From assembly GCA_002399445.1 (NCBI GenBank), contig DHDR01000033.1:25416-72000 (forward strand): a DNA stretch of 46,585 nt, written 5' to 3'. Origin of the DNA: Ruminococcaceae bacterium UBA4871 (GTDB lineage: Bacteria > Bacillota > Clostridia > Oscillospirales > Acutalibacteraceae). Positions 44,256-46,585 of the stretch are shown one piece after another. The notes below the pieces were generated by a model, which had not been told where the DNA came from, searched no databases, and saw nothing but the letters and a program-made list of their open reading frames with translations. The stretch's first letter is position 1. Every line of letters starts with the position of its first letter. The translations under genes and the position numbers were made by a program.

Positions 44256-46585
44256 GTGAATTTTCAAGAATGCCAGCTTATGGAACACGAGATTCTGAAA
44301 AAAGTAGTAAGCAGTACGGAAGAATGGAAAAAATTCTTATCTTGTGCCGCAAAATTCTATAAATATTCTTTTCAGAATCAACTGCTGATTTATGGGCAAA
44401 ATCCAGAAGCGGAAGCATGTGCCGACCCAAATGAATGGGGTAGAGTCGCAAGGAGAGTACAAGAGGGCGCAAAGCCAATTACACTGTACAATCATCATAC
44501 AAAGCACGGCACAGAAGAGGTGTATCGTGTTTATGATGCATCTCAAACGATACCACTCAACGGTCAGGAGGATAAGTTTGAGTTGTGGATGGTTGATCGT
44601 TCACAATTAATGCAGGCTGCCAACAAGTTTAAGCAGGAATATCCAGAACGTTTTGCAGGCTATCGAAATGTTTCTTTGGAAGCGACTTTACTGGAAGTTG
44701 TACGCGATAGGGTTATTCACGTAAACCAACATCAGTTTACAACTGAAAATCTTTCAATTGCTGTTTATGCGGCACAGTATATGTGCATGAAGCGGCTGGG
44801 TGTGGAGCCGGAAACAGTTATGCTGACCCAAAAAGTAATTCCACCGCGGACCAAGCAAATCGTTAAGTTTGGTAACTGTGTTACTGCGGCATCAGCATCC
44901 TTTTTACGGGAAACGGAAAAAATGGTAAAAAGTCTTGCCAAACAGCAGACAAAAGAGTATAGTACAGGTAATAAAGTTACCACTTTAAAGCGTGAAAGGA
45001 ATGAACTATATGAAAACACTCGAACAAAAGCTGTGGGAACGGAATTGGAACGATCAGCAGTTGGAAAACGACCTGCAGAAGCAGTGGCTATATCTCGTGT
45101 GCTCCCCGCTGGAGTCGGACGACCATCTGAACGGGGACGGGGAGGACGAAGCGCCGGAAGACCGGTGCAAACGGCTTCAGGAACTGGCGGAAACAGTGAA
45201 CAAGGAACAGATCGGTATGTACGGAATGGAACGGAAGCGCTATCTAAAGCAATATCAGCCGGAGAAGTATCAGAAAATGAGAAAAGAAATTACACTGCTG
45301 CCACACCTGGTGGAAACGAACATCGCGGCTATCAATCGGGAAATGGTTATCGTCCATCAGATGGAAGAAGCGCAGGGCGTGACAGAAGAATTGAAGTCAC
45401 GAGATCAACTGAAATGGGTCGGTCTGGAGAACAACATCATCCATTCAGCGCGGGAAATCGTGAGAAACGAGCTAATTTACGTGTAAATTCTTTTGAAAGT
45501 AAGAGAAGCGGAACTGGTTCCGCTTCTCAGAACATTGTATTTCCCCCGAACACCACGGTTACCATTTATGCTCCCAAACAAGAGAAGACTAGTTTTTCTG
45601 TAAATCGCAAAGACTTTATTTCTGTTTACTCAGCTAAAATCAAGAGAGCAATCTCTATTCAAGATGTTCGAATTGTAGCAAGCGATAGCCAAATGCCTCC
45701 TGAGGCCGGGAACGTAATTACAGCATTTACAGGAAAAGAAAATGACGGTACAGGAAAAGTAAGAGCTTATCTTGTTGGCAATGATAATCGATATGTGATG
45801 CTTCCTGAATTTTTTGCCGCGTTGCCTCACAAACCCTTTGCGGAACAGGTTGATAAAATTCTTGCTGCTAAAGATTTAAAAGGACGTGAAGCGGTTTATG
45901 TTTGTGATACTCCACAGATACTTACAAATTTAGGTTTGCAGCAAATGCCTATGCTTATTACACGGACACACATAAACAGTATCGTAAGTACAGATAAGAC
46001 AAATACTTTTCATCCGCATGGAATACCGGTTGAAATTTTAAAAGGTCTACCATACGACATTGCAAATCCGGCAATGGTTTTGAAATCTATATCAAAAGGA
46101 CATCAGGATGATCTAATTGTAGTTACTGAACGTGTAAATCAAGAAAATGAGCCCGTTATTGTAACTATAAGACCTGATGGTGTTGGATATTATGAACTTG
46201 AGCCAGTAAGCAGCAATTTTATTACGAGTGAGTATGGAAAAGGTAATTTTCTTTCGGCAGACAAAAACGGTAATATTTTATCTCATTGCTATTTAGGCAG
46301 GATGATAAGTAAGAATAGTTGTTTATATATAGACAAAAAGAAAGCCCGCCATGCAGGTTGGTCGTGGCTCCAATTGCCTAGAGACTCTGCACGTTCAGAC
46401 TTTCTTAATAATATTATAACCCAAATTGAGAAAAGTGTCAACGAAAACGCATACAAAAATATTGAAAATCTTACAAATAATGAGCATACAATTTTAGAGC
46501 GAAAAGCGGAACCGGTTCCGACCATAGGAAATACAGACCAATTTCATATCGGACAGACACCGGTTCCGAGTGCGGAAAGTCCTTA
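44256..46585 (+). CDS. Polyvalent protein with ArdC-like N terminus and MuF-type C-terminal barrel (3' end outside window)
   Basis: Open from GTG 44256 (behind AAAGGAGG) to the window edge, 776 codons, no stop. Residues 5-90 match the ArdC-like ssDNA-binding start (EWKKFLSCAAKFYKYSFQNQLLIYGQNPEA ... NEWGRVARRVQEGAKPITLY), and 100-240 complete that region. Residues 246-410 are a Gly/Arg/Ser-rich linker that is overprinted by tnpV. From about residue 450 a MuF_C-type domain follows (FFAALPHKPFAEQVDKILAAKD, HGIPVEILKGLPYDIANPAMVLKS, SVYGKG-like SEYGKGNFLSADKNG, SWSWLQLP-like). Further domains probably continue right. Such proteins enter the recipient with ICE DNA; antirestriction/ssDNA protection is inferred. 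Confidence 0.8.
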   Translation, partial: MNFQECQLMEHEILKKVVSSTEEWKKFLSCAAKFYKYSFQNQLLIYGQNPEAEACADPNEWGRVARRVQEGAKPITLYNHHTKHGTEEVYRVYDASQTIPLNGQEDKFELWMVDRSQLMQAANKFKQEYPERFAGYRNVSLEATLLEVVRDRVIHVNQHQFTTENLSIAVYAAQYMCMKRLGVEPETVMLTQKVIPPRTKQIVKFGNCVTAASASFLRETEKMVKSLAKQQTKEYSTGNKVTTLKRERNELYENTRTKAVGTELERSAVGKRPAEAVAISRVLPAGVGRPSERGRGGRSAGRPVQTASGTGGNSEQGTDRYVRNGTEALSKAISAGEVSENEKRNYTAATPGGNEHRGYQSGNGYRPSDGRSAGRDRRIEVTRSTEMGRSGEQHHPFSAGNREKRANLRVNSFESKRSGTGSASQNIVFPPNTTVTIYAPKQEKTSFSVNRKDFISVYSAKIKRAISIQDVRIVASDSQMPPEAGNVITAFTGKENDGTGKVRAYLVGNDNRYVMLPEFFAALPHKPFAEQVDKILAAKDLKGREAVYVCDTPQILTNLGLQQMPMLITRTHINSIVSTDKTNTFHPHGIPVEILKGLPYDIANPAMVLKSISKGHQDDLIVVTERVNQENEPVIVTIRPDGVGYYELEPVSSNFITSEYGKGNFLSADKNGNILSHCYLGRMISKNSCLYIDKKKARHAGWSWLQLPRDSARSDFLNNIITQIEKSVNENAYKNIENLTNNEHTILERKAEPVPTIGNTDQFHIGQTPVPSAESP
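45010..45486 (+). CDS. tnpV: TnpV-family protein, nested in another frame of the polyvalent protein gene
   Basis: 158 residues from ATG 45010 (GAAAGGA 9 bases before; GTG 44992 and ATG 45001 also in frame). The C-terminal 100 residues are the TnpV domain: EQIGMYGMERKRYLKQYQPEKY, VTEELKSRDQLKWVGLENNIIHSAREIVRNELIY. Function of TnpV is unknown; it was first named in Tn4451-type elements. The N terminus has an acidic insert (DHLNGDGEDEAPEDRCKR). The whole gene lies inside the 44256 reading frame, shifted by one. Codon use here is rich in G/C-ending codons, so this frame shapes the DNA. Confidence 0.85.
   Translation: MKTLEQKLWERNWNDQQLENDLQKQWLYLVCSPLESDDHLNGDGEDEAPEDRCKRLQELAETVNKEQIGMYGMERKRYLKQYQPEKYQKMRKEITLLPHLVETNIAAINREMVIVHQMEEAQGVTEELKSRDQLKWVGLENNIIHSAREIVRNELIYV
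45510..45521. repeat. Dispersed palindrome copy 8 (GGAACTGGTTCC)
   Basis: Exact family member, within the polyvalent protein gene 24 bases after the tnpV stop. Here the dyad extends to 26 bp (GAGAAGC...GCTTCTC flanks). Confidence 0.9.
46508..46519. repeat. Dispersed palindrome copy 9 (GGAACCGGTTCC)
   Basis: Exact 14-bp version (C...G flanks) inside the polyvalent protein gene, read as A-E-P-V-P in a linker after the MuF-type domain. A right half-site (CGGTTCC) follows at 46561-46567. Confidence 0.9.

Noticed and set aside
44278..44478. Minus-strand frames across the polyvalent protein gene (also near 44765-45019 and 46289-46525)
   Set aside because: They are shadows of the plus-strand coding sequence, without start signals or family resemblance.
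45010..45486. TnpV as evidence for a Tn4451-type transposon
   Set aside because: tnpV is widespread in clostridial ICEs, and no tnpX-like gene adjoins it; the only recombinase in the window is 20 kb away at the tRNA junction.
34100..46519. Palindromes as LexA (SOS) boxes
   Set aside because: Firmicutes LexA boxes are GAAC-N4-GTTC; these have only two bases between GAAC and GTTC, and most lie downstream of stop codons without visible promoters.

Overview
The window reads as a low-to-mid GC Firmicutes chromosome, most likely a clostridial (Oscillospirales/Ruminococcaceae-like) anaerobe. Grounds: strong Shine-Dalgarno sites, TTGACA/TATAAT promoters, a class A RNase P RNA, a sufCBDSU operon without other ISC genes, and Ktr/Trk-type potassium uptake genes. 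The taxonomic placement is inference. About 25 kb of ordinary chromosome (1-25035) is followed by about 21.5 kb of an integrated mobile element (25014 to the right edge) that runs out of the window.

Chromosomal part, left to right: an XRE/DUF1648 membrane regulator; an LDH-family 2-hydroxyacid dehydrogenase with an Arg at the classical LDH/MDH specificity position; RNase P RNA on the minus strand; nicotinate phosphoribosyltransferase (minus) with a promoter and a hairpin in its leader; a small XRE protein; a GNAT acetyltransferase; two tandem TrkA/KtrA-type proteins converging on a TrkH/KtrB channel; a TetR-type regulator; the suf iron-sulfur operon behind a palindromic operator candidate; uridine kinase; an orphan CheW; a minus-strand sugar-phosphate operon (phosphoglucomutase, mannose-6-phosphate isomerase, ROK glucokinase); an AraC regulator; asparagine synthetase; a DUF4405 membrane protein; and an initiator tRNA-fMet.

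Mobile element: a large serine recombinase whose last codons are read from the antisense strand of tRNA-fMet marks the left end. Then follow a minus-strand module (DUF2726, two small genes, XRE repressor), a divergent control region, three small ribbon-helix-helix proteins around an AGATATC repeat cluster, small proteins, a hairpin-rich stretch leading into a tRNA-like sequence, ParA/ParB, a run of small cargo genes (Lar-like zinc-ribbon proteins, membrane proteins), a RepA_N-type initiator with iteron-like inverted repeats inside its own coding sequence, and an SF2 helicase. The window ends inside a large ArdC-like/MuF-like polyvalent protein gene. A tnpV gene lies entirely inside that gene in another reading frame. 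Partition plus replication plus integrase suggests an ICE or an integrated conjugative plasmid; relaxase and type IV secretion genes are not in the window.

The most unusual signals are: (1) nine exact copies of a 12-bp site GGAAC-YR-GTTCC confined to 34.1-46.5 kb of the element, mostly between a stop codon and the next ribosome binding site; a working hypothesis is that they are sites of the element's ParB (KorB/Noc-like); (2) tnpV overprinted within the polyvalent protein gene; (3) a 21-bp hairpin in the leader of that gene; (4) a multi-hairpin RNA candidate followed by a tRNA-like sequence with a non-canonical anticodon arm; (5) iterons inside the rep gene.
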